A DNA stretch of 64,000 nucleotides from Acetobacteraceae bacterium (GTDB lineage Bacteria; Pseudomonadota; Alphaproteobacteria; Acetobacterales; Acetobacteraceae), in the NCBI GenBank assembly GCA_027482245.1, contig JAIXWG010000041.1, positions 1 to 64,000 on the forward strand, in the 5' to 3' direction. Positions 54,873 through 63,775 of this stretch are shown piece after piece. A model generated the notes under the pieces. It did not search any database, was not told where the DNA came from, and saw only the letters and a list, made by a program, of their open reading frames with translations. Every line of letters starts with the position of its first letter. Within the stretch, counting starts at the first letter, position 1. The translations under genes and the position numbers were made by a program.

Positions 54873-56125
54873 GCGACCCGGCCCATGCCCGCATCGCGCC
54901 CCCTGGCTTCCTGGCTGAACCCGCCCCCGCCGCCGTGCTGGCCGCGCTGCCGGGCGGCCGGGCCGTCGGCGGCTGCGTGCGGGATGCGCTGGCGGGCGTC
55001 GCCGTGCATGACGTGGACGTGGCGGCGCCCCTGCCGCCGGACGCCATCGCGGAGCGGCTGAAGGCGGCGGGGCTCAAGGTGTTCGAGACGGGGCTCGCCC
55101 ATGGCACCGTCACCGCCGTGCTGGCCGGCCAGCCCGTGGAGGTCACGGCGCTGCGCCGGGATGTCGCGACCGATGGCCGGCACGCCGAGGTCGCCTGGAC
55201 CACCGACTGGGCGGAGGATGCGGCCCGCCGGGACTTCACCATCAACGCCATGTCCTGCGACGCGGAAGGCCGGCTCTGGGATTATTTCGGCGGCCGGGCG
55301 GACCTGGCGGCGGGGCGGGTCCGCTTCGTCGGCGATGCCGCGACGCGGCTGGCCGAAGACTACCTGCGGGCCCTCCGCTTCTTCCGCTTCTGGGCGCGGT
55401 ATGGGCGCGGGGCACCGGATGCGGATGCGGTAGCCGCCATCGAGGCCGCGGTGGAAGGCCTGGCCCGGCGGATCGCCGTCGAGCGCATCTGGATGGAAAT
55501 CAAGCGGCTGCTGGAGGCCGCGGACCCCGTCGGCGCGCTGCGCCTGATGGAGCAGACGGGCATCCGCGCCGCCGTGCTGCCGGAAGGCGCCGACCCGGCC
55601 ACGCTGGCCGCCGGCCTCTCCCGCGGCCTGCCGCGGGACCCGGTGCTGCGGCTCGCGGTGCTGGTGCCGGCGGGGGCGGCGGACCAGCGCCTGCCGTCCC
55701 GGCTCCGCTGGTCGCGGGAGGAGGCCGGGCAATATGCGGCGGCGCGGGCGACGGGGCGCGTCACGGGGGCGCTGGACGATTCCGCGCTCCGGCGCCTGCT
55801 GGCCGACCACGCCCTGGCCCGGCTGCTGGACGCCAGCTGGGTCGCGGAGTCGCGGGGCGAGCCAGGCGACTGGCCGGGGCTGAGGGCGCGACTCGATGCC
55901 ACGCCCGTGCCGGTCTTCCCGCTGCGGGGGCAGGACGCGATCGACCTCGGCCACAAGCCGGATGCGCGGATCGGGCTGGCGATGAAGGCGGTGCGGGGCT
56001 GGTGGATCGAGGGTGGCTGCGTCGCGGACCGGGTCGAATGCCTGGCGCGCCTCGCTGCCCTGCTGGAGGGTTCCGGGGCGGCGGACGGGCCCGCCGCCCC
56101 GAAAGGGCAATCCGAAGGGTCCTGA
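54869..56125 (+). CDS. CCA tRNA nucleotidyltransferase
   Basis: A 418-residue class II nucleotidyltransferase. Its catalytic head has GGCVRDALAGVAVHDVDVA (GG and D-x-D), the template-type RRDFTINAMSCD and the EDYLRALRFFRFWARYG motif. The C-terminal part is the alphaproteobacterial CCA/poly(A) polymerase body; no HD domain is visible. It adds or repairs the CCA end, which the tRNA at 24367 lacks. The frame is open from 54533, but ATG 54869 overlaps the upstream stop (ATGA). Confidence 0.92.
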   Translation: MSDPAHARIAPPGFLAEPAPAAVLAALPGGRAVGGCVRDALAGVAVHDVDVAAPLPPDAIAERLKAAGLKVFETGLAHGTVTAVLAGQPVEVTALRRDVATDGRHAEVAWTTDWAEDAARRDFTINAMSCDAEGRLWDYFGGRADLAAGRVRFVGDAATRLAEDYLRALRFFRFWARYGRGAPDADAVAAIEAAVEGLARRIAVERIWMEIKRLLEAADPVGALRLMEQTGIRAAVLPEGADPATLAAGLSRGLPRDPVLRLAVLVPAGAADQRLPSRLRWSREEAGQYAAARATGRVTGALDDSALRRLLADHALARLLDASWVAESRGEPGDWPGLRARLDATPVPVFPLRGQDAIDLGHKPDARIGLAMKAVRGWWIEGGCVADRVECLARLAALLEGSGAADGPAAPKGQSEGS

Positions 56126-56202
56126 CTCCCCGCGGCTCACCGGAACGAATAGAGAACTAGCACTGGCCCGGAGGCGCCGCAAGTCTTGACGCGGACGGCG
56201 AC

Positions 56203-57993
56203 ATGGCCCTCGGACCCGGCTTGGACTACACGGCGCCCATGGCCCGACCTGCCTTCGATGCCGCTTCCCTCCCGCTCGTCCGACGCCTGTGGCGCGACTA
56301 CATCCGGCGCTACCCCGGGGGCGTCGCGCTCGCCATCGCCTGCACGCTGGGCGTGGCGGGGACGACGGCGCTCTATCCGCTGATCATCCAGCAGGCCTTC
56401 AACCTGTTCGCGGAGGGTGATCCCCGCGTCGTCTGGGCGCTGCCGCCCGTCATCATTGCCGTCACCCTGGCCCGCGCGCTGACCATGTATGGCCAGGCCG
56501 TCGCCATGCAGAGGGTGGTGTTGAGCGTCATCACCGATCTGCAGCGCGACCTGTTCCGGGCCCTGACGCGGGCCGACCTGGCCGCCGTGGCGCGGGACGC
56601 CCCCGCCCGCCACGCCGCCCGCTTCACCACCGACGCCGCCCTGATCCGGGAGGCCCTGTCCAAGGCCATCAGCGGCATCGCGGATGTGCTGACCGTGGTG
56701 GGGTTGGTCGGCTCCATGCTCTGGATGGATTGGAAGATGGCACTGCTGGCCTCCCTTCTCTACCCCATTGCCATCGTGCCGATCCTCCGCATCGGCAAGC
56801 GCATCCGCCGCGCCTCGGCCGGCATGCAGGACCGGGTGGGGGAGACGGCGTCGCTGCTGGTGGAGAGCTTCGGCGCCGCCCGCGTGGTCCGCAGCTACCG
56901 GCTGGAGGCGCAGGAGGAAGCCCGCGCGGACGCCGCCTTCGCGCGGCTGCGGGACAGCCAGCTTGCCATCCAGCGGACCCGCGCGCGGCTCGACCCGGTG
57001 CTGGAGGCGCTGGGCGGTATCGCGGTGGCGCTGGTGCTGGGCTTCGTCGGCTGGCGGGTCTCGACGGGCCTCGGCACCATCGGCGACTTCACGGGCTTCG
57101 TCGCCGCGCTGCTGATCGCGGCCCGCCCGGCCCGGGCGCTGGGCAGCCTGAACGCGGCGCTGCAGGAGGGCCTGGCCGGCCTGTCCCGCACCTTCGCCAG
57201 CGTCGATGAACGCCCGCGGATCCTCGATGCCGCGACCGCGCAGCCCCTGCCGGCGGGGGAGGGCAGCGTGGCGTTCGAGGGCGTGGGCTTCGCCTATGAG
57301 GGTGTGCCGGATGCGGCGCTGCGGGGCCTCAGCTTCACCGCCGCGCCGGGGCGCACCGTGGCGCTGGTCGGGCCCTCCGGCGCCGGCAAATCCACCGCGC
57401 TGGCGCTGGTGCCGCGGCTCTATGACGTGACGGAGGGCGCGATCCGCATCGATGGCGCCGACATCCGCGGCGTGACGATGGAAAGCCTGCGCGATGCCAT
57501 CGCCTATGTCGGGCAGGACGCGGTGCTGTTCGACGACACCGCCTTCGCCAACATCGCCTGCGGCCGGCCGGGCGCCACCATGGCCGAGGTGGAGGAGGCG
57601 GCCCGCGCCGCCGCCGCGCATGATTTCCTCGCATCCCTGCCGCAGGGCTACGACACGCAGCTCGGCACCGGCGGCAACAGGCTCTCCGGCGGCCAGCGGC
57701 AGCGCGTGTCGCTTGCCCGCGCTTTGCTGCGCAATCCGCGCGTGCTGCTGCTGGATGAGGCGACGAGCGCGCTGGATGCGGAGAACGAGGCGCTGGTGCA
57801 GCAGGCGCTGGAACGGCTGCGGGCCGGGCGCACCACGCTGGTCATCGCCCACCGCCTCTCCACCGTCCGCGACGCCGACCTGATCGTGGTGATGGAGGGC
57901 GGGCGCGCCGTGGAGCAGGGGACGCACGCCGCGCTGATGGACCAGGACGGTCTCTACGCCCGCCTGGTCCGCACCCAGGCCTTCAGCGCGTGA
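56203..57993 (+). CDS. ABC exporter, MsbA-like half-transporter
   Basis: A 596-residue fused permease-ATPase. Six membrane spans lie in residues 40-310 ([36 protein letters not shown], and others). The ATPase follows: Walker [13 protein letters not shown], signature [15 protein letters not shown], Walker [13 protein letters not shown], and H-loop IAHRLS. The start may be the ATG at 56203 or at 56239 (MARPAFDA). MsbA-type exporters flip lipids or drugs; a lipid A-type role is possible, with the acetyltransferase-like gene coupled downstream. Confidence 0.9.
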   Translation: MALGPGLDYTAPMARPAFDAASLPLVRRLWRDYIRRYPGGVALAIACTLGVAGTTALYPLIIQQAFNLFAEGDPRVVWALPPVIIAVTLARALTMYGQAVAMQRVVLSVITDLQRDLFRALTRADLAAVARDAPARHAARFTTDAALIREALSKAISGIADVLTVVGLVGSMLWMDWKMALLASLLYPIAIVPILRIGKRIRRASAGMQDRVGETASLLVESFGAARVVRSYRLEAQEEARADAAFARLRDSQLAIQRTRARLDPVLEALGGIAVALVLGFVGWRVSTGLGTIGDFTGFVAALLIAARPARALGSLNAALQEGLAGLSRTFASVDERPRILDAATAQPLPAGEGSVAFEGVGFAYEGVPDAALRGLSFTAAPGRTVALVGPSGAGKSTALALVPRLYDVTEGAIRIDGADIRGVTMESLRDAIAYVGQDAVLFDDTAFANIACGRPGATMAEVEEAARAAAAHDFLASLPQGYDTQLGTGGNRLSGGQRQRVSLARALLRNPRVLLLDEATSALDAENEALVQQALERLRAGRTTLVIAHRLSTVRDADLIVVMEGGRAVEQGTHAALMDQDGLYARLVRTQAFSA

Positions 57994-58676
57994 CCCGCTC
58001 CCGCGCCGAGGCGGAGGCGCTGCCGGACCCGGATGCGATCCACCCGGTGCCGAACAAGCCGCGCATCGTCTTCCTCAAGCCGCTGCTGGACAGCCTGGTG
58101 GAGGTGCGGAACGTCGAGGTCGGGGCCTTCACCTACTACGACGACCCGCTGCACGCCCGCGACTTCTTCCGGCGCAACCTGCTCTACAATTTCGGCGCCT
58201 CGGGCGCGAGGCTGCGGATCGGGCGCTTCTGCGCCATCGCGACGGCGGCGCGCTTCATGTTCCCGGACGCGATGCACGCGATGGAGGGGCCCTCCACCTA
58301 CCCCTTCGGCATCCTGGGCGGCGGCTTTCTGGGCGCGCTGCCCTTCGCCGACTACCCCTTCAAGCCCGGCCGCGACACGGTCATCGGCCATGACGTGTGG
58401 ATCGGCATGGAGGCGATGGTGATGCCCGGCGTGCGCATCGGCCATGGCGCGGTGGTGGGCGCGCGGGCGGTGGTGGGCAGCGACGTGCCGGACTACGCCG
58501 TGGTGGCGGGCAACCCTGCCCGGGTGATCCGCCGCCGCTACACGGAGGAGGAGGCCGCCCGGCTGGTGGCGCTGGCCTGGTGGGACTGGCCGGTGGCGCG
58601 CATCGCCCGCGCCATCCCGCTGCTGGTCAAGGGCGGCGTCGCGGCGCTGGAAGACTTCGCCGCCCGGCAGCCCTGA
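57990..58676 (+). CDS. CatB/Vat-type acetyltransferase (left-handed beta-helix)
   Basis: A 228-residue hexapeptide acyltransferase. The beta-helix repeats include [40 protein letters not shown] and [20 protein letters not shown] read in parts, the signature of CatB-related O-acetyltransferases (His in IGHDVWIG). It would transfer acetyl from acetyl-CoA to a drug or sugar. GTG 57990 overlaps the exporter stop, so the pair is coupled. Export and modification of an envelope molecule or drug is an inference. Confidence 0.88.
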   Translation: MTRSRAEAEALPDPDAIHPVPNKPRIVFLKPLLDSLVEVRNVEVGAFTYYDDPLHARDFFRRNLLYNFGASGARLRIGRFCAIATAARFMFPDAMHAMEGPSTYPFGILGGGFLGALPFADYPFKPGRDTVIGHDVWIGMEAMVMPGVRIGHGAVVGARAVVGSDVPDYAVVAGNPARVIRRRYTEEEAARLVALAWWDWPVARIARAIPLLVKGGVAALEDFAARQP

Positions 58677-58681
58677 GCATA

Positions 58682-58843
58682 GGGCCTGTGGACACTTGGC
58701 TGCGGGCGCACTCGGCGGCGTCTTTCCGCGCCTGGAGCGTTGGGGTCAGGGCGACGATGGAACCCCAGCGCCGCCCTGACCCCGCCTTCCAGGCACGAAA
58801 ATCCACTCGCCGATTGCATCCCGGGCCAAGTGTCCACAGGCCC
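58682..58843. repeat. 162-bp fold-back repeat with perfect 19-bp terminal inverted repeats
   Basis: GGGCCTGTGGACACTTGGC (58682-58700) is repeated exactly in reverse complement at 58825-58843. Inner segments also pair (GGGGTCAGGGCG with CGCCCTGACCCC, and GCCTGGA with TCCAGGC), so each half is an inverted imperfect copy of one ~80-bp unit. It lies between two genes, 5 bases after a stop codon. A miniature transposable element or a large intergenic palindrome family is likely; no target duplication is clear. Confidence 0.7.
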
Positions 58844-58918
58844 CAAAGGGCATTTACCCTCTTTAGCACCTTTAGCACCGATTCAGCGGGGGTTTTCCCC
58901 GATGAATCGGTGGTTGGT

Positions 58919-59446
58919 CTAGCGAACGACCGTCACCGCGCGGCGGTTCTGCGCCCAGGCGGTCTGGTTGGAGCCGAGCTCCACCGGGCGGTCCTTGCCG
59001 TAGGAGATGGTCTGGATGCGCGTGCTGGCCACGCCATCCGCCACCAGCAGGTCGCGCGCCGCATTGGCGCGGCGCTGGCCGAGGGCGAGGTTGTATTCGC
59101 GGGTGCCGCGTTCGTCGGCATGGCCCTCGATCGTCACCTGCACCTGGCGGTAGCGGTTCAGCCATTCCGCCTGGCGGGAGAGGACCGGGCGCTGGTCGGC
59201 GCCCACCTGCACGGAATCGGTCGCGAAGAGCACGCGGTCCCCGATGCTGCCGGCCAGTTCCTCCTGCGAGCCCGGGCGGAAATTGCCGCTGCCGGGGCCG
59301 CCGAGCGGCGAGGTCCCGATGCCGCCCGCCCCGCCCGCGCCCCCGGCGCCGCCCCGGCCCGCCGCGGCCGCATCCGTGTCCGAGCTGGACGAACAGGCCG
59401 CCAGGCCAAGGGCCAGGCCGAGCACGGCGAGGGAGGCGAACTTCAT
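58919..59446 (-). CDS. pal: Peptidoglycan-associated lipoprotein (Pal)
   Basis: A 175-residue lipoprotein: MKFASLAVLGLALGLAACSS has the lipobox LAAC. A Gly/Ala-rich linker follows (GRGGAGGAGGAGG), then an OmpA-type domain with FATDSVQVGADQRPVL, TIEGHADERGTREYNLALGQ and NRRAVTVVR. Pal holds the outer membrane to peptidoglycan and works with Tol proteins, which are not encoded here. ATG 59446 has GGAG nine bases upstream; the TTG at 59455 is less likely. The fold-back repeat sits just after its stop. Confidence 0.92.
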   Translation of the reverse strand: MKFASLAVLGLALGLAACSSSSDTDAAAAGRGGAGGAGGAGGIGTSPLGGPGSGNFRPGSQEELAGSIGDRVLFATDSVQVGADQRPVLSRQAEWLNRYRQVQVTIEGHADERGTREYNLALGQRRANAARDLLVADGVASTRIQTISYGKDRPVELGSNQTAWAQNRRAVTVVR

Positions 59447-59581
59447 GGTGGGCAACTCCGAATCGGGTCGTTTGGCGTGTGATCCCAGAGGCCGGGGGCG
59501 GCTTCAAGGGGCAGGCACGGTCATTCCGCGGGGGCGCCAGGATGGCAGGACTATATTCCTCGGACCTGGCCGACCGCAAGC

Positions 59582-60244
59582 CTATTCGCGCCGCAGCACC
59601 CCATCCACCAGCCGGTTCGCCCAGGCCTTGGAGCGAAAGCGGGCGCGCAGATCGGCCTCGTCATAGTCTTCCCGCAGCCAGTCCAGAAAGGGTTTCGGGC
59701 CGTGGGCGCCCTGGTGGGCGGCGTAGTCGCGAAAGAAGGCGTCGAGGATGCCGGTGCGGCTGGCGGCGACATGGCCGAAGCGCCAGTGCAACTGGCCCAG
59801 CGCCTCGGCCACGGAATGGCCGTTCAGGATGAGCCAGATGCCGGCGACCAGTCCGGTGCGGTCGGCGCCGGACTTGCAGTGAATGAGAAGGGGTTCCGGC
59901 AAGGTGGGCAGCAAGGCCGCCAGCCGCAGGATGCGGTCCTTGTGGGGGGCGCCGCGGCTTTCGAAGGGGGCGTCGGCGTGGATCAGGCCGAGTTCGCCGG
60001 CCCGCGCGCGGCCCAGCGCGTCCGACCCGCAATCCTGCCGGTGGCCGCGCAGGTTCAGGACGGATTTCAGCCCGAAGCGCCGCTGCGCCGCGGCGAGCTG
60101 CCAGGGCAGGGGGTGGTTGGAGCGGTAGAGGCGGCCGCGCGAGACCTCCCCCCAGTTGCGCCAGGAGATGCGGAGCACCGCATGGTCCACGAGCAGGGAG
60201 TTGAGCCAGGCGCGCTGCCGGCCGGCGGGGGAGGAGAGGTCCAC
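59582..60244 (-). CDS. Protein tyrosine/dual-specificity phosphatase-like protein
   Basis: About 220 residues, ending LVDGVLRRE. The signature Cys-x5-Arg loop is LLIHCKSGADRTGLVAG, and an aspartate-containing loop precedes it. N-terminal segments DHAVLRISWRNWGEVS and GRLYRSNHPLPWQL recur in a family of bacterial phosphatases of the DUF/tyrosine phosphatase type. Substrates might be phosphotyrosine or phospholipid. The frame is open to 60943. The GTG at 60244 is the best start seen, without a good ribosome site. Confidence 0.75.
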   Translation of the reverse strand: MDLSSPAGRQRAWLNSLLVDHAVLRISWRNWGEVSRGRLYRSNHPLPWQLAAAQRRFGLKSVLNLRGHRQDCGSDALGRARAGELGLIHADAPFESRGAPHKDRILRLAALLPTLPEPLLIHCKSGADRTGLVAGIWLILNGHSVAEALGQLHWRFGHVAASRTGILDAFFRDYAAHQGAHGPKPFLDWLREDYDEADLRARFRSKAWANRLVDGVLRRE

Positions 60245-60346
60245 GGGCGCGATATGGCGGCTCCGTCCGGGGAAGACCAGACGGAGAAACGAACGGCGGG
60301 CGCGGCCGGCGCGTTGGAAAGGGCCGAAGGGAAGGAGGACCACGCC

Positions 60347-60544
60347 ATGTCGAACGCCAAGGTGCCGCCCGTGCCGCCGGCCAACCAGAGCCCCGCCGGG
60401 GGCAATTCCCCGGGCGGAAGCCCGCTGCCGCCGGACGAGGCGCAGGCCAACATCGAATCGAAGAACCGGAAGCTGGAGCAGCAGGGCCGCCAGGGGAACA
60501 CCTGGCAGAACACGCACAACCAGGGCTACCAGCAGGACCGCTGA
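60347..60544 (+). CDS. Small hydrophilic protein, Pro/Gln/Asn-rich
   Basis: A 65-residue protein, MSNAKVPPVPPANQSPAGGN followed by a helix (EAQANIESKNRKLEQQGRQ) and a Gln/Asn tail. GAAGGAGGAC stands before the ATG, a strong ribosome site that supports a real gene despite low complexity. It is likely disordered. It sits 2 bp before another small gene, so they form an operon. Function unknown. Confidence 0.6.
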   Translation: MSNAKVPPVPPANQSPAGGNSPGGSPLPPDEAQANIESKNRKLEQQGRQGNTWQNTHNQGYQQDR

Positions 60545-60546
60545 CC

Positions 60547-60777
60547 ATGGCAACGCAACGGCAGACCGAGCACAAGCCGGAGACGGACCGCACCGGCGGC
60601 GGTCCCGGCAGCAGCCACCAGGGTGGGTCACACGGCCACGCGACGCGCGACCGCGACGACCACGCCCCGGCGGCGGGGCAGCCCACCAACACGGAGAAGA
60701 GCCGGGTTTCGGGTGGTGGCGGCGAACGCGACAGCCACCACACCCATGACGGCGCGAAGAAGGGCGGCGCCGGCTAG
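60547..60777 (+). CDS. Small hydrophilic His/Gly-rich protein
   Basis: A 76-residue, very polar protein with HQGGSHGHATRDRDDHAP and ERDSHHTHDGAKKGG. The histidines could bind metal, though disorder is more likely. It follows the 65-residue gene by 2 bp, and tandem stem-loops with a T tract end the transcript. Function unknown. Confidence 0.55.
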   Translation: MATQRQTEHKPETDRTGGGPGSSHQGGSHGHATRDRDDHAPAAGQPTNTEKSRVSGGGGERDSHHTHDGAKKGGAG

Positions 60778-60784
60778 ACCCGGT

Positions 60785-60806
60785 CCAGGGTCCGGCCGGA
60801 CCCTGG
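60785..60806. repeat. 22-bp perfect palindrome
   Basis: CCAGGGTCCGG is followed directly by its complement CCGGACCCTGG. It is a hairpin just before the terminator at 60818 and may help to end transcription. Confidence 0.5.
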
Positions 60807-60817
60807 CGAGGGGGCAA

Positions 60818-60840
60818 GGGGGAGCAGCGCTCCCCCTTTT
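60818..60840 (+). terminator. Rho-independent terminator after the small-protein operon
   Basis: GGGGGAGC-AGC-GCTCCCCC forms an 8-bp stem followed by TTTT. It begins 41 bases after the last stop of the plus-strand pair and also faces the convergent Bug gene. Confidence 0.8.
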
Positions 60841-60845
60841 CTGCG

Positions 60846-61826
60846 TCAGTCGAGCCTGGCGCCCGAGATCCGCACCACTTCCTGCCAGACCGGCCTTTCC
60901 CGCGCGACGCGGGCGGTGACCTCCGCCGGCGTGCTGAAGACACCCTTGGCGCCGGCGCGGAGGTAGCGTTCCTGCATGGCCGGCGGCTCCGTCACCTCCC
61001 GGATCAGGGCGGAGGCACGCTCCACGATGGGGGCGGGGACGCCGGCGGGGAAAGCCATGGCGCACCAGCTGGTGATGACGAAGTCGGGCACGCCGACCTC
61101 CGCCATCGTCGGCACGTCGGGCAGGGTGGTCCAGCGTTCCGCCCCCGTCACCGCGAAGGCCTTGGCGCGGCCTTCCTGGATGACAGGGACATAGCTGGCG
61201 AGGTTGTCGAGCGCGCAGTTCAGGTCGCCCGAGAGCATGGCAGGGATGATCTGGGCGGCGCCGCGGAAGGGGACGTGCGTGCCCTCGATCTGCAGGCGGC
61301 TGGTGAAGAGCGCGCCCGAGAGGTGGGCCGTGGTGCCGACGCCGGGGGAGCCGTAGGAGATCCCCTGCCGCTGCGCCTTCGCCCAGGCCAGGAACTCCGC
61401 GAAGTTGTTGGACGGGTTGTGCTGGGCGGACACGACCAGGACGTTGGGCAGTTCCCAATGCATCGAGATCGGCTGGAAGTCCCGCTGCGGGTCATAGGGC
61501 AGGCGGGAATAGAGGAAGCTGTTGATGTGCCAGGCGCCGAGCGTCAGCGGCGCCATGGAGTAGCCATCGGGCGCCGACTTCGCCAGCGCGTCGGCGCCTA
61601 TGTTGCCGCCGGCGCCGGGCCGGTTTTCCAGCACGAAGGACTGGCCGGTCTTCTGCTGCAGCTGTTCGCAGAGCAGGCGGCAGAGCACGTCGGTGGACCC
61701 GCCGGGCGGCCAGGGGACGATCACGCGGACGGGGCGGTTCGGCCATTGCCCCTGCGCCAGCGCGCCGGTGGTGGCGATGAAGGGCGCGGCGAGGGTGGTG
61801 CCGAGCAGGATGCGGCGCGTCGTCAT
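60846..61826 (-). CDS. Bug-family tripartite tricarboxylate transporter receptor
   Basis: A 326-residue periplasmic receptor. Signal peptide TRRILLGTTLAAPFIATTGA then LAQ; WPNRPVRVIVPWPPGGSTDVL and NRPGAGGNIGADALAKSAPDGY are the Bug hallmarks. It has four cysteines outside the signal. The third Bug gene of the window; no TctAB genes are near. Divergent from the membrane-protein gene at 61979. Confidence 0.92.
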   Translation of the reverse strand: MTTRRILLGTTLAAPFIATTGALAQGQWPNRPVRVIVPWPPGGSTDVLCRLLCEQLQQKTGQSFVLENRPGAGGNIGADALAKSAPDGYSMAPLTLGAWHINSFLYSRLPYDPQRDFQPISMHWELPNVLVVSAQHNPSNNFAEFLAWAKAQRQGISYGSPGVGTTAHLSGALFTSRLQIEGTHVPFRGAAQIIPAMLSGDLNCALDNLASYVPVIQEGRAKAFAVTGAERWTTLPDVPTMAEVGVPDFVITSWCAMAFPAGVPAPIVERASALIREVTEPPAMQERYLRAGAKGVFSTPAEVTARVARERPVWQEVVRISGARLD

Positions 61827-61978
61827 TCCGGATGTCTCCCTTTTGGTTGGGGGCAGGATAGAGGCTCGGCGGGGGCGCGGCCAGCCGTGGGGCGGCGGGG
61901 GGCGGGGCGGCAGCCTGAAAGCGCGCGCCTTTACCGAAGCCTAATCCCGAAGGCGGACAAGGGACGCCGGAGGTAGGT

Positions 61979-63049
61979 ATGGCGGCGCAGGCCCAGTCGC
62001 TTTCCGAGTTGCGGATGCTGGTGGAGCGGCTGGAGCAATCCGGCCTGGCCGGACAGCGCGCGGATGTGGCGGCGCTGCTGGACAAGTCCCGCGCCACGCT
62101 GGCGACCTACCAGGCGCGGCCGGCGGGGCGTCGCCCGCGGCAGCGGCCGGTGGCGGCGCTGGCGGAGCGGCCGCCCCGGCGCCGCCGCGCTCGGCGGGGG
62201 CTGAAGGTCGCGTCCCTGCTGCTGGTGCTGGTGGATGGGGTGGCGGCGATGCTGGGCGCGGCGTCGCTGGCGGGGCTGCTGCTGGCCGATGTGCCGCCGG
62301 GGCCCGCGGTGCCGGTGCTGGCGGGCGCCGTGCTGTGGGGCATCGCCCATCGCGGCCGGGTGTTGGTGGCGGAAGCGGCCTTCGGGCTGGTCTACCTGCT
62401 GCGCTGGGCCTGGCTGTGGGTGGCGGAGGCCTTCAGCGACCCGGCCTTCGAGAAGCTGCAGATCCTGCTGGATGCCCGCGACGTGATGGCGCATTGGCGG
62501 GACTGGCGGCGCGGCCTGACCCGCCCGCCCCGCATGGCCGATGTGGAGGCCTTCCTGGCGAAAACCCACGGCCCCGCCGTGGCCGCGCTGTTCCTGGAGC
62601 AGGGGGAGGCGCGCTGGGGCAACCGGCGGGTGCGCGTCGGCCGCGGTGCGGGGCTGCGGCCGCTCGGCCCCGGCTTCGCCGAACAGCCCGTCCGCTGGTC
62701 CCGCCTGATCCGGCTGTTCGAGGGCCTGGCCGAGGCGGATGCCTTCTGGCCGGAGGAGCCGGCGGTGCTGGTCGGCGGCCCCGGCCACGGCATCACCGCG
62801 GACCCGGCGCCGGAGCCCGAGCCCGATCCGCCAGAACGCATCGCGCGGCGGGAGCAGCTGAAGGAGATGATCCTGGCGAAGCGGGAGGAGATCCAGCGCG
62901 CGCAGGAATGGAAGATGAAGACGCCGGCCGAGATGGCGCAGCGCGACGCCCATGTCGCCGATCTGCGCCGGCAGCACGATGCGATGGAGGCGGAGCTGCG
63001 GGAGATCGGCGGCGTGCCACCGCCGATCCTGACGAAGCGGCGGCGGTAG
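61979..63049 (+). CDS. Membrane protein of unknown function
   Basis: A 356-residue protein. The N-terminus is helical and basic (SLSELRMLVERLEQSGLAG, RRPRQRPVAALAERPPRRRR in the linker), then come about two to three membrane spans (ASLLLVLVDGVAAMLGAASLAGLLL, VPVLAGAVLWGIA). A soluble part follows, and the C-terminal 80 residues form a likely coiled coil (REQLKEMILAKREEIQRAQEW, VADLRRQHDAMEAELREIG). GGAGGTAGGT precedes the ATG. No family is recognised. The tail suggests oligomerisation. Confidence 0.72.
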   Translation: MAAQAQSLSELRMLVERLEQSGLAGQRADVAALLDKSRATLATYQARPAGRRPRQRPVAALAERPPRRRRARRGLKVASLLLVLVDGVAAMLGAASLAGLLLADVPPGPAVPVLAGAVLWGIAHRGRVLVAEAAFGLVYLLRWAWLWVAEAFSDPAFEKLQILLDARDVMAHWRDWRRGLTRPPRMADVEAFLAKTHGPAVAALFLEQGEARWGNRRVRVGRGAGLRPLGPGFAEQPVRWSRLIRLFEGLAEADAFWPEEPAVLVGGPGHGITADPAPEPEPDPPERIARREQLKEMILAKREEIQRAQEWKMKTPAEMAQRDAHVADLRRQHDAMEAELREIGGVPPPILTKRRR

Positions 63050-63115
63050 CGGATCACGCCGAGCGGGGTACGAGCGCGGCGAGCTGTCGGCGCCGGGCCT
63101 CCAGGAAACGGTCCC

Positions 63116-63442
63116 TCACGGCCCGGAAGAAAGCGGGCGGAGATCCGGCCCCGGCCAGGTGAAGACATTCGCTTCCGTCACCACCACCCAGGATCGCGCC
63201 TCATCGAGGCCGAGGCGCTGCTTCGTGGCCGGCGGGATCTCGACCGCATCCCCGGTGTCTGCCGGGGCGCTGTGGGTGATGGGCAGCGCGAGGACGCGCA
63301 ACTGGCCGCCTGCATCCGCCACGGTGAGGATGATGGCGCAGGGACGATCCTTCACGCCTTCCTCCCGCCCCTGCCGTGCTTCGCGGTGCCAGAGGTAGGC
63401 GTAGCGGATGACGAGGCCCGGCTGGGGCGCCGGCCAGCTCAG
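63116..63442 (-). CDS. Putative type II toxin (PemK/MazF-like growth inhibitor)
   Basis: About 108 residues if begun at the CTG at 63442 (SWPAPQPGLVIRYAYLW follows) or 79 from the GTG at 63355. The body holds VKDRPCAIILTVADAGG, VLALPITHSAPADTGDAVEIP and SWVVVTEANVFTWPGPDL, a layout known from a common alphaproteobacterial growth-inhibitor family near the PemK fold. It follows a Phd-like antitoxin. A CTG start where ATG or GTG would be expected may lower or abolish expression. Toxic action on RNA is inferred. Confidence 0.6.
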   Translation of the reverse strand: MSWPAPQPGLVIRYAYLWHREARQGREEGVKDRPCAIILTVADAGGQLRVLALPITHSAPADTGDAVEIPPATKQRLGLDEARSWVVVTEANVFTWPGPDLRPLSSGP

Positions 63443-63519
63443 CCCCGCCAGTCCTTCAGCTCGGCGTCGAGATGGGCATGTTCGGCGGGAACCTCGGCCG
63501 CGGCGAGCAGGGCGGCGTC

Positions 63520-63702
63520 CTAATCCGTCACCGCGCTGGCCGGGATGGCCTGGCGGTCGCGCTGCTTGAGGCGTTCGAACTCCGCGGCGGCCAGCACGAC
63601 CAGGCGATCACGCCCGTTCTTGGTGATGGTCACCGGTTCGGACAGCGCATGGTCGGCGAGGGTGCCGTAGTTCCGGATGAAGTCGGCGGTCGTGACACGC
63701 AT
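63520..63702 (-). CDS. Phd/YefM-like antitoxin, apparently shortened
   Basis: A 60-residue protein, MRVTTADFIRNYGTLADHAL then SEPVTITKNGRDRLVVLAAAEFERL, the Phd/YefM DNA-binding fold. A TAG at 63520-63522 ends it, yet the same frame continues as DAALLAAAEVPAEHAHLDAE, then LKDWRG and a TGA that touches the toxin start at 63439-63441. This suggests a nonsense mutation that removed the toxin-neutralising tail. GGAGGACG precedes ATG 63702. The palindrome at 63729 is its likely operator. Confidence 0.7.
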   Translation of the reverse strand: MRVTTADFIRNYGTLADHALSEPVTITKNGRDRLVVLAAAEFERLKQRDRQAIPASAVTD

Positions 63703-63728
63703 GGACGGCGTCCTCCGCGGATCTGAAA

Positions 63729-63747
63729 GATGTGTATCATACACATC
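63729..63747. promoter_or_regulatory. 19-bp perfect palindrome, operator of the toxin-antitoxin module
   Basis: GATGTGTAT-C-ATACACATC, 27 bases before the antitoxin ATG. Such GTGTA/TACAC palindromes are usual for Phd/YefM autorepression. It also lies 29 bases after the stop of the minus-strand dehydrogenase gene upstream. Confidence 0.7.
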
Positions 63748-63775
63748 CTTCAGGTCGGGTGCGAGGGCGGCGGTC

